Below are positions 47,100 through 59,659 of a stretch of DNA of 64,000 nucleotides, one piece after another. The position numbers and the translations under genes were made by a program. Position 1 is the stretch's first letter, and each line of letters starts with the position of its first letter. Under the pieces are notes generated by a model. That model had not been told where the DNA came from, searched no databases, and worked only from the letters and a program-made list of their open reading frames with translations. Source of the DNA: Heterobilharzia americana (taxonomy: Eukaryota; Platyhelminthes; Trematoda; Strigeidida; Schistosomatidae); NCBI GenBank assembly GCA_944470555.2, contig OX104127.1:115844741-115908740 (forward strand). The letters are read 5' to 3'.

Positions 47100-49100
47100 T
47101 AATCCTGAATTTATTTATCACAAGTTAATTATCCAAGCACGAAACCAGAGTTTATGTCATTGTCTCCAACTTCCTCATACCTAGCTCGAATGTCCTCCAG
47201 AATCGCTTTGTTGACGAGATGGTCAGTGGAAGTGGCATCTTCCACCTATAATAAGTGGAGTATATTACGGGACACTTTTAAAACTACTATGTGTTTCGGC
47301 ATTCGTCAGTCAGTCCACTTCAAATTTATCAACTAACTTTTAATGACAACAGTATAGGCTACGAAAACACTCCTTCAGAGGAAATAACTCTTTAAAGTCC
47401 TCTTATAAGGGACCTAACCAGTTTATACTAAGTAACTGGTGTCAGATTTCGTGTCAGTGGTTTACTGGAAACTACAGGTTTTCACGTGTGAAGCAGCACA
47501 TCCAGGATACTCAGTAATTCAAGAAGAGGAGAATCAGGATAAACAAATCACAGTTGGCAGTGACAATGAAGGGAGATAATACAAAAGATGTTAGATGTAC
47601 GAATAACGCTGAAGTTCAACAACAGTTGTCCAGCCAAAGATTCTCGGAAGGTTATATTCTTTGCCTGGAAATTATCTGTAACATCTTACAAACAGAAGTG
47701 ATGCTCATTCAGATAGAGGCTTTCCTAGGATTTCCCCAAAACCTTGAATCAGGTAAGTTTGGCATTGTCGAATGAACTACAAGCATATTATCGACACTAG
47801 AGGATTTTATCATCGAGTCACCATCTTGTCTGCCAAATAAGTTACTGAGTCAACTGAAGCCATCTGGGGATTGGAAGGGTGCTACTTTCACACCAGACTA
47901 CTGAATTGGCACAAGACGTCAAATGGCTAACTGAGGATCAAATAATCTTAGAATCTTAGTAACAAGACTTCCTGAAAAGAATATCTAGTGTCCTACTCAG
48001 TTGCATGTTGAGATGAATAGGCGGTCAACCATGAAAAATTGTGGGATTTCAATCTGTTACTCATGTTTACTGTGTCAAAACTTCAAGAGACTACTAGATT
48101 TCTGTTAGTTACACAAATGGTTTGACTTGTCTGATGTTCATTTACTCCACTCAAACTGTTAATATGGGCTTTAAAATAGATCTCAAGCGGCAGCTGCAAA
48201 TTTTGAGACTATGGATGCAGTTGAGGAGTGGATCAATAGTGCTTCTGTGGTGAATGATAAACAGGAATTGTCTTAGTGTAGAACAGTGAAGAGTGAACTT
48301 CACCAGTTTTCTTACCCTTCTGAATGAGAAACAGAGGATGACAATGTACAATATCCATGTGTTTTCAGGTAATAACACGATTGTTTGAGCCTTTCATAGT
48401 GATGAAGATAAGGTTTACTTAGGGGCTGATTCAAAACATCTAGTATAATGATCCATAAGATGAACCCAAGAAATTAACACTGCCGAGAATTCATTCATTC
48501 AAATCAGTCATGAAGATTCGCACTACTGCGCAGAGAGTGAGATGCTGTTAATCAGATTACCTGGAGAAAAGACTAAGGTGCAGTATTCAATCAACCTAAA
48601 ATATCAGCTAATCTTGGAATGACATCTGCAAACTGATCTCGGATCTTATGATCCTAAAAGTAGGTGTTTCAGAAGTTTGATGAAAATATGTTTCAGATCT
48701 TTGCTTGATATAGGAAATGAGATTCAAATGGAAGGATCATGTTTTAAATATGAAGCTGATGTATTCAAATGGACTCACAGGATATGAAAAAAGTAGTCAA
48801 GGGTTCCTTTGCCTTTAATATAAAAAGAGGTTAGATAGATTTAGTCTTTATACTATCTGATAGTAGACTGCAGTGTTATTTCACTTAAACGTTTCGTATC
48901 TTTAATAAAAGTTCAGAAGCCAACATACTTCTTTTTCTGCCTGAAACTGCTCGTCTCAATGGAAGTAATCATGGTGTTAATGAACACCAAGAAATCATCT
49001 GTTTGGAAATTTGTTTCTCACGCAGATTTTGAACTACAAGAGCTCTCTACTGGAGCCTTTAGCATCTACACATACTGTTGATACTTTTTAGGTGAGATCG
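47100..49100. other. Less AT-rich block with protein-like but unidentified frames
   Basis: Plus-strand frames here read longer between stops and look more protein-like than the surroundings: a 60-codon frame at 47154-47336 and a 73-codon frame at 47554-47775 that contains a CAG/GTAAGT donor-like site at about 47749-47757. Translation through 47800-48900 gives many runs between stops but no motif I can name. It could be an old retroelement or pseudogene. Confidence 0.3.
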
Positions 49101-50709
49101 GAAACCCACAAAGATACTACTAACAAGGTTTAAGTTAGGTCATACGCTCACTATTGCTACTTTTGAAAGACTGAAGATTGAACACACAAATCATGATGAA
49201 TATACAGTACAATGAAAAGATTGCTGCTGTTCGTTAGTTTAAGACTGAAAACCGCAAATATTGTGGAATACATCAAATTTTATAACTTCTAAGATATTAC
49301 CAATATGACTATGATTATTTCTTGGGACATTACATAAACCTTTTGAATTATATTGGTCTATTATTGCGCATTACTTAGAGTAAAAGATTGAAAGTTTGAC
49401 TTTTCTTTGACATTTATCTAATCATACATTTAATTTATCAAACAAAATTTTCAAAGCGTATTAACAGAACAAGTAGTCGACCGTTCTGTGTATCGGAAGA
49501 TATTTTAGATAAAAAATGCTTCATGAAACAGAGAAACAAAAATTAATATCTATCTGACAGTTAGTGAAAGAGAATATTTCTCAGTACTTTGGCATAATTT
49601 TTTTTCGAAAGACAATTTACTTGTATAAAGCAAGCATGGAAAATATGCAATAAATAATTGAGAATATTTTGAAAAAAGTAGAGATATTTGATCCACAGCT
49701 TTTAAATTATGAAAATGTAAATAAAAAGTGTTGGCTCTTATGAAAATCGACTTTAAATTAAGTTGAAAAGAGATATCTTATGATTAACTGTCTCAATCAA
49801 GGTATTAAAATCAAAAGATAGTGGTGCATACATATTTAGAAAAATCTGCCTGCCTTTGGTTTGGAATACGCCTGATGTCATGCTGTTAAAAATTTTTAAA
49901 GTTTATTCTCTCTAATGTCGAAAGTTGGATGACCTGACGTAGTATTTACTAAAATAGAGTCCCCTACATTTCATTATCAGTAATTTAAAACAGTGGGATT
50001 CATGAGCAAAATGCAAATCATGAGTAAGCCTTCAACTAATTTGATTGCTGAAATGAGATTACAAAAGCTAAGGAAATTCATGAGAAGAAAATAGAAATGA
50101 AATGAATAAGGGTAGTGCAGTAGAAAACCAATGCTTTTGAACAATTCGAAATATTTCAAATTAGTATTTATCCCATCCTGTTGAGTCCATTGAGAGGAAA
50201 TATTTCCTAAACAGTCGAACCTTTTAGTACACCCCTTGTGCATGAAGCAAACACTTAAATCCCAGAAAAGTGTTACATTTGCACTCAAGGTATCTAGAGT
50301 GTAAATTCTAAATATCACTTACCATTAACTGAGATATAACTCTGAACCTAACTTTTGGGCTTACTAGCACCAATGAGAAAATTATGTTTGCAACTAATAG
50401 GATACTTACGATTCCACTTACACTTGACCATCCCCAATAAGTACTACAGTGTGGGATGTTATAATCAGCCTATTTAAGCCATGAATAAACTACTGTAGGC
50501 ATGGGTGATACTATCTGAATTCACGGTTTTCTTCGATCAGTCTATGCGTATTATTTTCATATAAAATTTTAAAACCTACAACTGATTACATATTAAAAGC
50601 AACATTCAGTTCCTACTTGATGTTACTAGCTTACCTTTTATTGTTAATACAATTTACATGATTTCTTGGTAGACATAAGTTTGCTGACATTCATCACCTC
50701 ATCTTCATC

Positions 50710-50710
<1 letters not shown>
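49101..50710. other. AT-rich DNA, nothing recognised
   Basis: The longest frame is 113 codons on the minus strand (49977-50318), rich in Phe, Leu and Ser, as expected of chance frames in AT-rich DNA. No domain was seen. Confidence 0.5.

Positions 50711-50754
<44 letters not shown>
50711..50754. repeat. (TA)n microsatellite
   Basis: TA tract of about 44 bases with one AAT interruption near its start. Confidence 0.95.
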
Positions 50755-50756
<2 letters not shown>

Positions 50757-51194
50757 TTAACGATATTCGCCAACAATCTTATACTTTGATAGACTGTACT
50801 TTTAGATGGTTATTTTTATTGTTGTTGAGATTCTGATTATGAAAAACGAATATTGTGTATGTTGCCAGATTTTTCAGCAACACGTCTGTCAGGTTGTTTC
50901 ACAAATAGCATATAATTAATAAAGGGTTTGATGAATATTTATGGTCATGCAAAACAAAAAGCACAAAATTCCATTTTCAGGATAAGTATGCCTATATATG
51001 CATCAATTTTCGTTTAAACATAATCTTTCAGTCATTATCTCAAGAGTGAAAAAATAATCAACGATACAAAGTAAAACAACCTACTTTTCTCATCCTGTTT
51101 TCAAATACTTGTGGATCTATACAAACTATGATCATGGTTTCATCGTTTAGTATGGCAAATATTGGGCTCTGAGTAGAAGGTTGACATTAGATAT

Positions 51195-51420
51195 AGATTG
51201 TGTTTTTGTATGTCACAGCAGATTTGAAATCAAAAAATTCCAGCGTTTGCACGGAAGCCTGGTCCGAGCTTCTTCAGGGGGATTATAAAGTTCGGACCGC
51301 AAGTCCATCAGATTACCTATGAGCATAAACAAATACGTTTCTAATGACCCGTTATATATATACATATATATATGTAGCATATGCTTGTAGATTGTTATGG
51401 CACTCATGAGTGTCGTGGCG
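51195..51420 (-). mobile_element. Short fragment, probably a Penelope-like 3' end
   Basis: On the minus strand a frame ends with NPPEEARTRLPCKRWNF and a stop, in sequence reading CTGAAGAAGCTCGGACC. This resembles the segment commonly found near the 3' end of Penelope-like ORFs, including a CUGANGA-like string and a degraded GAAA box. On its upstream (minus-strand) side it contains a TA tract (51352-51374) and the 35-base segment (51375-51409) shared with 6326-6360. Assignment to Penelope-like elements is from memory of such sequences and is uncertain. Confidence 0.45.
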
Positions 51421-54407
51421 GTCAGAAAAATTCCTCAGCAGCATTGGTGAACACAAGTCCCAGTAAACTCCTTACATGTACACAATATCTAATTTCTTAA
51501 AAGTGTAACAAAGCTCTAACAGCATGACTTCTGGGTCATTCACACTTCAGTAAAAAAGAAGGAATATATTGAGAACCAATACTTCTATCCCATGAATAAT
51601 TTAGCTTTTCGAAATTTCGTTACTTTAAATCCAAATAAATTTCTCTTTTTTTTATCCTTTCTTATTTTGGATAATCTCTTCACTCAGATAGCGATTCATC
51701 ATTCCACAGTTCACTGACAGATGTTGATTTGTTTCACAGTTTTATTTTATTCGTTCAACTTTTGCTTATATCATTGCAGTCCTCGATTTACACTGTCAAA
51801 TGCTACGTTTAATGAAAGCTTAAAGAGGATTATAATTTTAAGCAGAAGGATGGCTCTTTGCTACAAAATGTAGTTTCGTGACATTTGTAATTACAGTCAT
51901 CTGATATTTGACAATAATTCATCACCAGATATTTTCTGACTTGTTCATGGAGTAGAAGAAAATTACGAGAAAATTAATCCACCAAGGCCTACTTATTCTA
52001 CAAATATGCATTTTACTTCTACTGGATATTTTCTGATAGGAAGCAGAAGAGCATATATAAGGTAAAGTCATTTACTCTATATCTTACCCAAGCCACCATG
52101 CCTAATTATTCTGGAATTTTTTTCTTTACATCATGACGTACTGTTCCCACAAACAACTAATTTTGTTAGGTATTTCAATGACTTACATTAACTAGTCCAA
52201 ATTACGGTTAACCATGTTGTCCTTATGTATGTAGTGTCTTAACTACTATCAATCTGTGGATTTTCTGAAGTAAATCTCATATAGGCGTTTGAAAATGAAG
52301 TTCAACATCAGAAGTTAGGACCCGTATAAGCCAATGTTTTATCAAGATTCTGACAGTTGCAATGGCACTGTTATTTCAAATAATTCGAATATTATTTGTT
52401 TCTGGATATTTTTCTGATCCTTTCGGTCATCCATATCTTGACGGTTTTTAAAAAATGCTTTCTCTGAAATACTGCATAACGAAACTGAGAACGTTTTCTG
52501 AGGTGCCACCTTTTTCCGTTAATTTACTAACCACTTAACTTTTTTTACTATTTTCTGTCTTTCATCAGCTTTTAAAATAATATTTAGCTCAGATCAAAAG
52601 GAGCCGAAGTGCTCTCACCAGCTTTATCCACTCTCCAGTTACTTACTTGACTGACAGCAGTATTGATGGATGCTCAAAGGTATGAAAACGACTGAACTCA
52701 TCAACCTCTTCAGACACCAAGAGTCCTTTATTTTATATTGTTTCGTCTGCTTTTCCTAAAGAAAGTACAGGTGGAGTGACTTCCTGAAACATCATGACTG
52801 AACAGCTAACTATGAAACCCAGACATGCTTTTATTATCATGTATCTTGAAAGAAGAGCAAAATAACTTATCAGTCTTTTAGTCAAAAATAATTTATGGCC
52901 TTCTTCTTGCTGTCATTGTTGCATGTTCACGCATGTAACAGTTGTTATCATCACTAGCACTATATCGCTATTTTTTTTACTTAGTAACTAATGTGACCGT
53001 AGTAAATACGACGAAATACTACATGTTGAGAATTTCTAATTTCATCCGTAAACAGTTTATGGACTACTCTGATTATCATTGTCGAGTGTCTACAAGGCGC
53101 GCAAAACGAGTAGATGCGTCTAGCTGAACATGAATTGACTAATGATTGAGTTGACGTTCTAACACTCTTGACATGCTATCGAAATGTTCGATTTACGACA
53201 AGTGTTTCAAGAGCATTACAAACTGACTGTTATGGGTTAGTTGTGAATTTCTAGTGACTTGCTGTTGTTTCTACTTCATTCATATAGGTAGCTTAGGACA
53301 GCGTGAATACTTAGGTGGTAATATTTGCAGTTGCACCACTGAGTACAGTGGGTCCAAATAACTGAGAGAATTTCAGCTGCTTTCAGTTTTCACCAGTGCC
53401 AACATATTCTTACCCACAGATTCTTGATCATCTCCAAACTTCCTGAAAGTTATTATTTGTGGTGTATGTTACTAACAAGAAGTTTAAAAAAATCAGACAT
53501 TGCGTATAAAAAGTATTTAGCCCATAAATTCTACATTTAATTTGTTATTGATATTCTTTTTGTGGATAAATTAACAAACAGTATATGATCCTGAACAAAA
53601 TGAGTGGTTAAACAGCTGTCATTCTTACCAGCCGATTTGTTAAGCTAGTTCGGAATAAATTAAAAGGGAAATAAGGGGAAATAATTCATAATGCAAGCAA
53701 GATAGGGTTGTGTAGATCAGCAGAATACGTTTAGCTAGAGGACGAATAAATCCAACGTCAGAAACAGTTTATCTTGAAGAATTTTAAGACTTGAAACCGC
53801 TTTTGATCCACGCACATAATAATAATGGCTTTTCTCTTAACGTCAGTGAAACGATCTCGTAAAACAGGTAGAAATATCCGCAAGCTCTGAAAAAACTCTA
53901 GTTGCAATGAAATTTTTCAATACTTCGTCAGTTAACGGTTTCCTTTTGGACTAAATAATAATTTTTTCATACGTTCGTAGCATTTCAGCTGCATATCCTA
54001 ATACGCTAAAAAAAGGAAGCCAGAGAAGACTGCTAATTCTTGGTAACACTGTCCAAACTGTGAACTGGTTCTTTATCAGATTGTGTTTTCAAAATGGGAA
54101 AGCTTAAAGGGAGGTTGCTTGCGTCCAGTAACAAATAGTTTCAAAGTTCAATCAGCGACTCATCAAATATTCAGTGCAGACAGATATGAGTTGGTTTAAC
54201 ACTGTTTATTCACAAGCGATAAATGGTCTTTTATTTTCATCAAGAAAACAGGAAGACGCATCTGAAATGCTTATCAGACGACGTTCTTCCTCAATGTTGA
54301 TATTTGTCAAAATTGTGCAGTGTTTGAGTTTTTAGTAGACATTAAAAATACCGACTTAATTTATCCCTCCATGATCTCTTATATAACTTTTAGAGAAACT
54401 TACTAAG
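51421..54407. other. AT-rich DNA, nothing recognised
   Basis: Only short frames (up to 61 codons). No gene or repeat recognised. Confidence 0.5.
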
Positions 54408-54408
54408 T

Positions 54409-54441
<33 letters not shown>

Positions 54442-54442
54442 T
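54408..54442. repeat. (TA)n microsatellite
   Basis: TA tract with one TACAT interruption, lying about 45 bases upstream of the tRNA-headed SINE. Confidence 0.95.
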
Positions 54443-54484
54443 AGTAATGCAAACTAGAATGTTACCCAGTCCTACAGGAAGTCT

Positions 54485-54700
54485 TTCGTGGTCCAGCTAG
54501 CTCATTGGTAACGTCGCTGGCTACAGCACTGGTGTTTTGGGGTTCAAAGTTTACAGAGGATATCAGTTCCGTAGAGGTTGAAGATACTGCTTGCTGATGA
54601 GTGCCAATGGGCACGAAACCTGGGTCCAGGGCTTCCTGCTGATTAATCTCAACCAAATGACTGTCATATCTCCACGATGTGGACATTATCTTGTTCGCTG
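54485..54700 (+). mobile_element. tRNA-headed SINE carrying a hammerhead ribozyme (third family)
   Basis: The head has an A-box-like TAGCTCATTGGTA (54498-54510) and a B-box-like GGTTCAAAGTTTAC (54541-54554), with an A-to-B spacing typical of tRNA-derived Pol III promoters. The middle holds an intact-core hammerhead (54585-54640). The tail (GATTAATCTCAACC onward) matches the 32.2 kb unit and, weakly, the 8.4 kb unit. There is no protein. Mobility would have to come from a LINE or Penelope-like enzyme in trans. Confidence 0.8.
54585..54640 (+). ncRNA. Hammerhead ribozyme with intact catalytic core
   Basis: Core: CTGATGA (54594-54600), then stem II GTGCC/GGCAC, a perfect 5-bp helix with an AATG loop (54601-54614), then GAAA (54615-54618), a very short stem III (A-U plus C-G around a small loop) and the GTC triplet ending at 54626. 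Predicted cleavage is between 54626 and 54627. Stem I pairs CTTG (54590-54593) with CAGG (54627-54630), with one G-U pair. All invariant bases (C3, U4, G5, A6, G8, A9, G12, A13, A14, C17) are present. The short stem III is like that of known schistosome hammerheads, which often work best as dimers. Confidence 0.85.
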
Positions 54701-57700
54701 TCGTTTCATGGATTGTCTAATGGTTTTAATATTATTTTAATCTAACTTAATGAAGTCAACGAAATTCGAAAAGCGACCCAAAGTTTTGTTTGCGAAAGAA
54801 ACTTGATTTTCGTACATTTTCAAAATAGAGAATAACTGTAAACAAATGGGCTGCTTTTTAATTAATTTGACATTGTATTTTCCTTAAAATACTTTATTGA
54901 CTGGTCATTCATAAAGCTTGTAAGACTTGCACTTTACGACCAGGTGGACCACTGATTGAACTGCGTACCTAAAAAGTCATCATTTTAGAAACCTGACGGG
55001 AAGCTTCAGTTGTTGTATAAGCAGATTTTACTTCAGGTGAACGAAATGTGAGTAGTCAGTAGAAAGCGAACCTTCTATTCCTACTTAGTTTGAACAATAA
55101 CAATGAAAACGAAAACGCTATTTACTGCATCCTAGTTCTTGTTAACCACACATATGTCAAATTTTTGAAACGAGACTTATTGATATAAAATGTAACATGC
55201 TTTAGGTACAACGTTGGCTTTAACCGACCAAGATCTAAACAACGATGAATAATTCAGGACGACTCAATTGTAATCCGCTTTCAGTACACAAAACCAGATT
55301 TGCTTTCAAATCATATTTTATCTGCGTTCGGCTGTTGATAGGTTTCCCAGCCAAGGCATTCAACTTCGCACACATTCTGGTTCACCTTGAAGAGCTTACA
55401 TACAAGAAGCTTACCACATATGATTTCACACCTAAAAAGGGATACTATACGTTCTGAAGAACAAAAGTGAAGAATAGTATTTACTAGGTTATATTCGTAA
55501 GTGATACTTCTATCACTGTATTGTTTGTTAGCCTTAAATCTAAAAAAAACATTATTCAAAGTAGATATCTTTATGATACTTTGAAAAGCGTTTTAAAGAA
55601 ATATAACTATTAAAACCAAGTTTTATTCTCAATCACACGAATCGGCGTTCAAAATTAGTAAAGTTTTAACAAATTGGTGAGACAGATGAAGTATCAACGT
55701 TGCTTAACATTTTTGTAACTGTGTGATTACTTAAGGCGTAATTACAATGAACCAAAGTTTCGGGGAGATATAGTTGCAAATGGATCACCTCGTATGATGT
55801 TCCTTGTTTAGCGGCACGCTTTACCCTAGGGATGGAAGATAATATCAGGCTTTAAACTTAATGACGATTAGAAGTTTGCGTTCTCTGAACAAAGTCTACT
55901 GCCAAGGATTCTTATATAAGACAAATCCTAAAACTGAATATCATTCTGACCATAAGAGATGAATTTTTAAAAGCCATATGAGAAACCTGATATATACAAT
56001 AACCTCTCAAAGAAAAGTAACGGCTTGCATTAAACCTTAGCCTCATGGTTTAATTTACAAAGTTTTCGGTACAAAGAAAACTTAATTATTCGACAGCATG
56101 CAATATAATACTGTAAGAAAGCATAGATTTTCATTGAGCAATAAAATGCCATTGGGAACTGGCAGCAATATTTTGGTTCATGATTCATTTCGTGCACCGA
56201 TTTAACCTAGCTCTATTATTGAATTTTTGCGTATACACTGATAATTTAAACCTATTTACCTTGATGCTGTAAGGTTATATGTTACCGTTCTTAAGTAGTA
56301 AAACATTCTCTCCACCAAACGAAAATCAAACTTTTTAGGTTAAGGTTTTTTAGGGTAATTTACACTTGCGAAGGTAATTAGGTATCTTCTAAATTAGACA
56401 CTACAAGAATTTTTCATATGATAGCCTTTTTACAGGGGATCATCAAACATAGTAAATTAACTGATGATCTATATGTTAACCTAATAATTCTACAATATTT
56501 TTTTACGCCGGAGTCTATGTGTGTTTGATATTACCCCACTCTTCAAATGTCAGTCTGTCAGGCAACACATTTTCTCCGCATCTAAAATTTACCTTATTCT
56601 CGGGTATGTTTTTTATTAACCTTAACCTTTTGCATAAACATGGTTACTATTTCTGTCTTACCTTTTCTTTCGATAACAGCTAGAAAGTGAAGTTTGCCTG
56701 AAGTTTCATTGTATCTTTCACTTAGGTCAGCTATCGATTTCATTTGTCATAAAGTAGCATGTTTAATAAGACTTTGGAGAAATCAGAAACTGTATACAAA
56801 TAAGAAACGTTGTGAAATAGATGAGACTTTATATTTTCCTTAAGACTATATCAAAAATATTTGTGACTAAGAATAGTCACTGACATAACTCTTGGGGCAG
56901 ACACTAAGCGTTTTGTGAAACAAGTATGCAGTGAATATAATTTTCTGAAGTTCTTTAAACTCAGCTCATTTAAACACAACTTGGAAATAAATAATCGTTT
57001 CCCGTCCACGCAAAATGTTGTTGAAATGATAACTTTGATAAAGAAGAAAAAAGGTGTTGGAAAACCATTCTACTAATTTACCCCACATAAACTCTTCAGT
57101 TCTTGTCCGTATCGATTATTTAACATGAACACTATAAACGTTACATTATTCAGTGAATCCAGTTTGGTTTGCTTTTCGTATTTTATTCTACATCTTAAAA
57201 GTTTCCCTTAAATTACCAGACTATTTTAGTGTGAAAGCATTGTACACTTAAATGTTGCCGTTTCAAAATTCACTAGGAAACAAGAAGTAATTTATCTGAA
57301 AATATAACGCATTAAATAACAATCTACAAATATATCGCTTAAAAGTTTTTGCATATTGGAATGGATTAGTACATTATGAACAGATATTTTCATGATAAGT
57401 TTTCTATTTCGGTAATATTTTGTAAAACATTAGTGCCCATGATCTTTTATAATCATTGAAATTTCTATTCTACAGGCAGTAATAATGCTCGGACTATTAC
57501 CAAAGTTAAAAAAACCAGTAACTGTTCATAAACTTGCCGTTAACAAAATTATTTACAGTCCATTAACAATGTTTAGAGCAGTGCAAAATAGTCCAAACAA
57601 GTGTATTCCTTGAACGCTTGTGAAAGACAATTCCTGTTGTGATGGTACAATTATTTTTCACGGCATAACATTTGAATGCATAAAAAGTATTAATGTGTAG
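54701..57700. other. AT-rich DNA, nothing recognised
   Basis: Overlapping frames on both strands at 55245-55559 (70 and 82 codons) carry no recognised domain. No repeat identified. Confidence 0.5.
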
Positions 57701-57908
57701 TTTGCTTTATCAAACTACTCAATTTACCCATCAGTTAAGTGATGAAATTTATCACAAGTTAAAAAAAGACTTAAAGCGGAAGAATGATATTTGTTCAAAT
57801 TTTCCCATGATCGTTTTGGAAGGAATGATTTCACATTTTTCTAAAATGCCTAAATTCTCGTGGAGTGAAATAAGTTGTTATATGACACGCTGTAAAGACC
57901 GATGACAG
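57701..57908 (+). CDS. Possible host exon, unidentified
   Basis: This 208-bp segment lies between an acceptor-like AATGTGTAG (ending at 57700) and a consensus donor CAG/GTAAGT (GT at 57909). Only one frame is open across it, giving a Lys-rich stretch (KLKKDLKRKND) followed by a mixed-composition segment with SWSEISCYMTRCK. That frame stops at 57903-57905, three bases before the donor, so it would have to be a terminal coding exon spliced just after its stop. I recognise no family, and it could be chance. Confidence 0.25.
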
Positions 57909-58022
57909 GTAAGTAATTTTCGAACCGATCTCCTATGAACTTATGGTACGATCACCACATATTCAAATAAGCGCACAAGGAGAACACTGAACGTTTCACC
58001 GTTTGGTTGATCATTAATACCT

Positions 58023-59659
58023 GTCCCTTGGGATCCAAGTGGAACATAGGGCTTCAGTGGCACGTCGCAATTTCACTCGCTTCTCTTCAGTCTTCGTAAC
58101 CTGGCTCCACGACTGCATATAAGCCTATATTTCTTCCTCATACGATCTCCACTATGCCACCCTTGGACACCCAACTTGTCGGTTTCCATTTGACTTGCAT
58201 TCTACGACCTTTCCTGGGGCGTGATGTCCCCACACCGTCTTCTCAGTGTATATGAAATTTAATCCATCTCCATATTTTTCTTCTCCGTATCTAATGGGCG
58301 ATGGGTTCTTGGTTGGTTCGTTGCCAGGCCACAGTGAGTCTTTTGTTGTTTATTCTTTCTGGCCATCTGATCCTCATTATTATTATCGAGCATAGGCTGC
58401 AGCTATTGATGAATGCCTGTAGTTTGTTGAATGTGTTGTCCGTAAAGCACCAAGTCTGTGAACCATATGGAAGCACTGCCTTGACTGACAGTGTTGAAAA
58501 TCCAGATCCTGTTCTTTATGCTGAGTGCAGCAGATCTCCACACTAGTTCCAGTTAAATGAAGACCTATCTTTCTCCTTGGCTTCGAAGTCCTTATCCGTG
58601 CCACGTGTCGTCGAAGCGATGCTGCCTAGGAAGGTGAAAGAGACTACTTCCTTTATATCTCTTCCGCTGATACTGATTGGTGCTTGTTGTTATCTTTGTT
58701 GGTTATGTATCTTGATTACATCTGTCTTCTTTACCTTCACTTGAATTGTTATCTCCGCTTCCTGCTTCTTCTGTCACCTTAAGATCTTCGAGTTTGTGTG
58801 ACATTAAACATAAATGATCGTCGTCGGCGAAATCCAAATCTTCCAGGGTCTTCTCATCGATCCAGCCAGCGTTCGCCCATCATCTCGTTCATCACGGTTT
58901 GCTGCATGATCCAATCCAGTCCATCAGAATCAGCAAGATCATGTATGATAATAGACAGACAGCTTCATCTTACTCCTGTCTTCACTTCAAATGCATCACT
59001 GGGTTCTCCATTTTGGATCACTCAGCATATGGCATCTTCATGTAGTTGTAGAATGAGGTAGATAAAGACTTGTGGTATTCCAGAGTGTTGAAGCAGCTGC
59101 CGGCCGAATCACTTGTCGGTCAATGCTGTCGAAGGCCTTTCCAAAATCGATGAAGTTGGGGGACGGTGGAGAGTGGGCTGCCATTCTTTGCTGTGTTCTA
59201 TGATGATGTGTAGCCTCGCGTTGCAGTTTGATCGGCACATGATTTGTAAATCTTGAATCCAGCTAGGTCTGGTCAAAGTTTTGGATCCGGCGCATATTTA
59301 AGTCTCTCCAGGATGATACGGCCTAATTGTTTGCTTGAGGTGGACAGGGACAGTGGCATGATTCCTCGCCAGTTCTTGCAAACACTTCGGTTGTACTTCT
59401 TCTGGAGTTTGACAAGGTATCGCTTCTTCCAATCAGTGGGCAGATACCTTTCGTTCCTTTGAAACTGTGTGCAATAGTGGTGTGAGCATGTGCATTGTTG
59501 TGCCTGCGTCTGTTTTCAGTGCTTCTGGAGGAATTCCGACATCTGATCGTGCTGCTTTTCCAGCTTTCAGCAACCTTATGGTGTTCAGGAATTCAGCTTT
59601 TCTCAGAGGGTTTATGTTCCCTGATAGTTTATTGGCTACTGGTGGTGTTTCCGGACGTG
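58023..59659 (-). mobile_element. 5'-truncated copy of a dead RTE subfamily, inverted
   Basis: On the minus strand this runs from inside the linker (equivalent of RPEIPP, near 59655) to the 3' end (GTCCCTTGGGATCC at 58023). It shares lesions with the copy at 43.5-46.1 kb: the same extra GACGAT at FADD (FADDD..H, near 58820-58835), a shared LDWIMQQTVMNEMMG-type replacement, and the same frame breaks around it. The 3' TAA tail is not clear. RT remnants include GKAFDSIDRQ (near 59140). Nonfunctional. Confidence 0.92.

Noticed and set aside
49977..50318. 113-codon minus-strand open frame as a host gene
   Set aside because: Its composition is that of random AT-rich translation (Phe/Leu/Ser/Ile heavy), with no domain or flanking exon signals.
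54462..54686. 74-codon minus-strand open frame over the 54.5 kb SINE
   Set aside because: It is antisense to a tRNA/hammerhead unit, and the decayed sister copy at 32.2 kb does not keep such a frame in a recognisable way.
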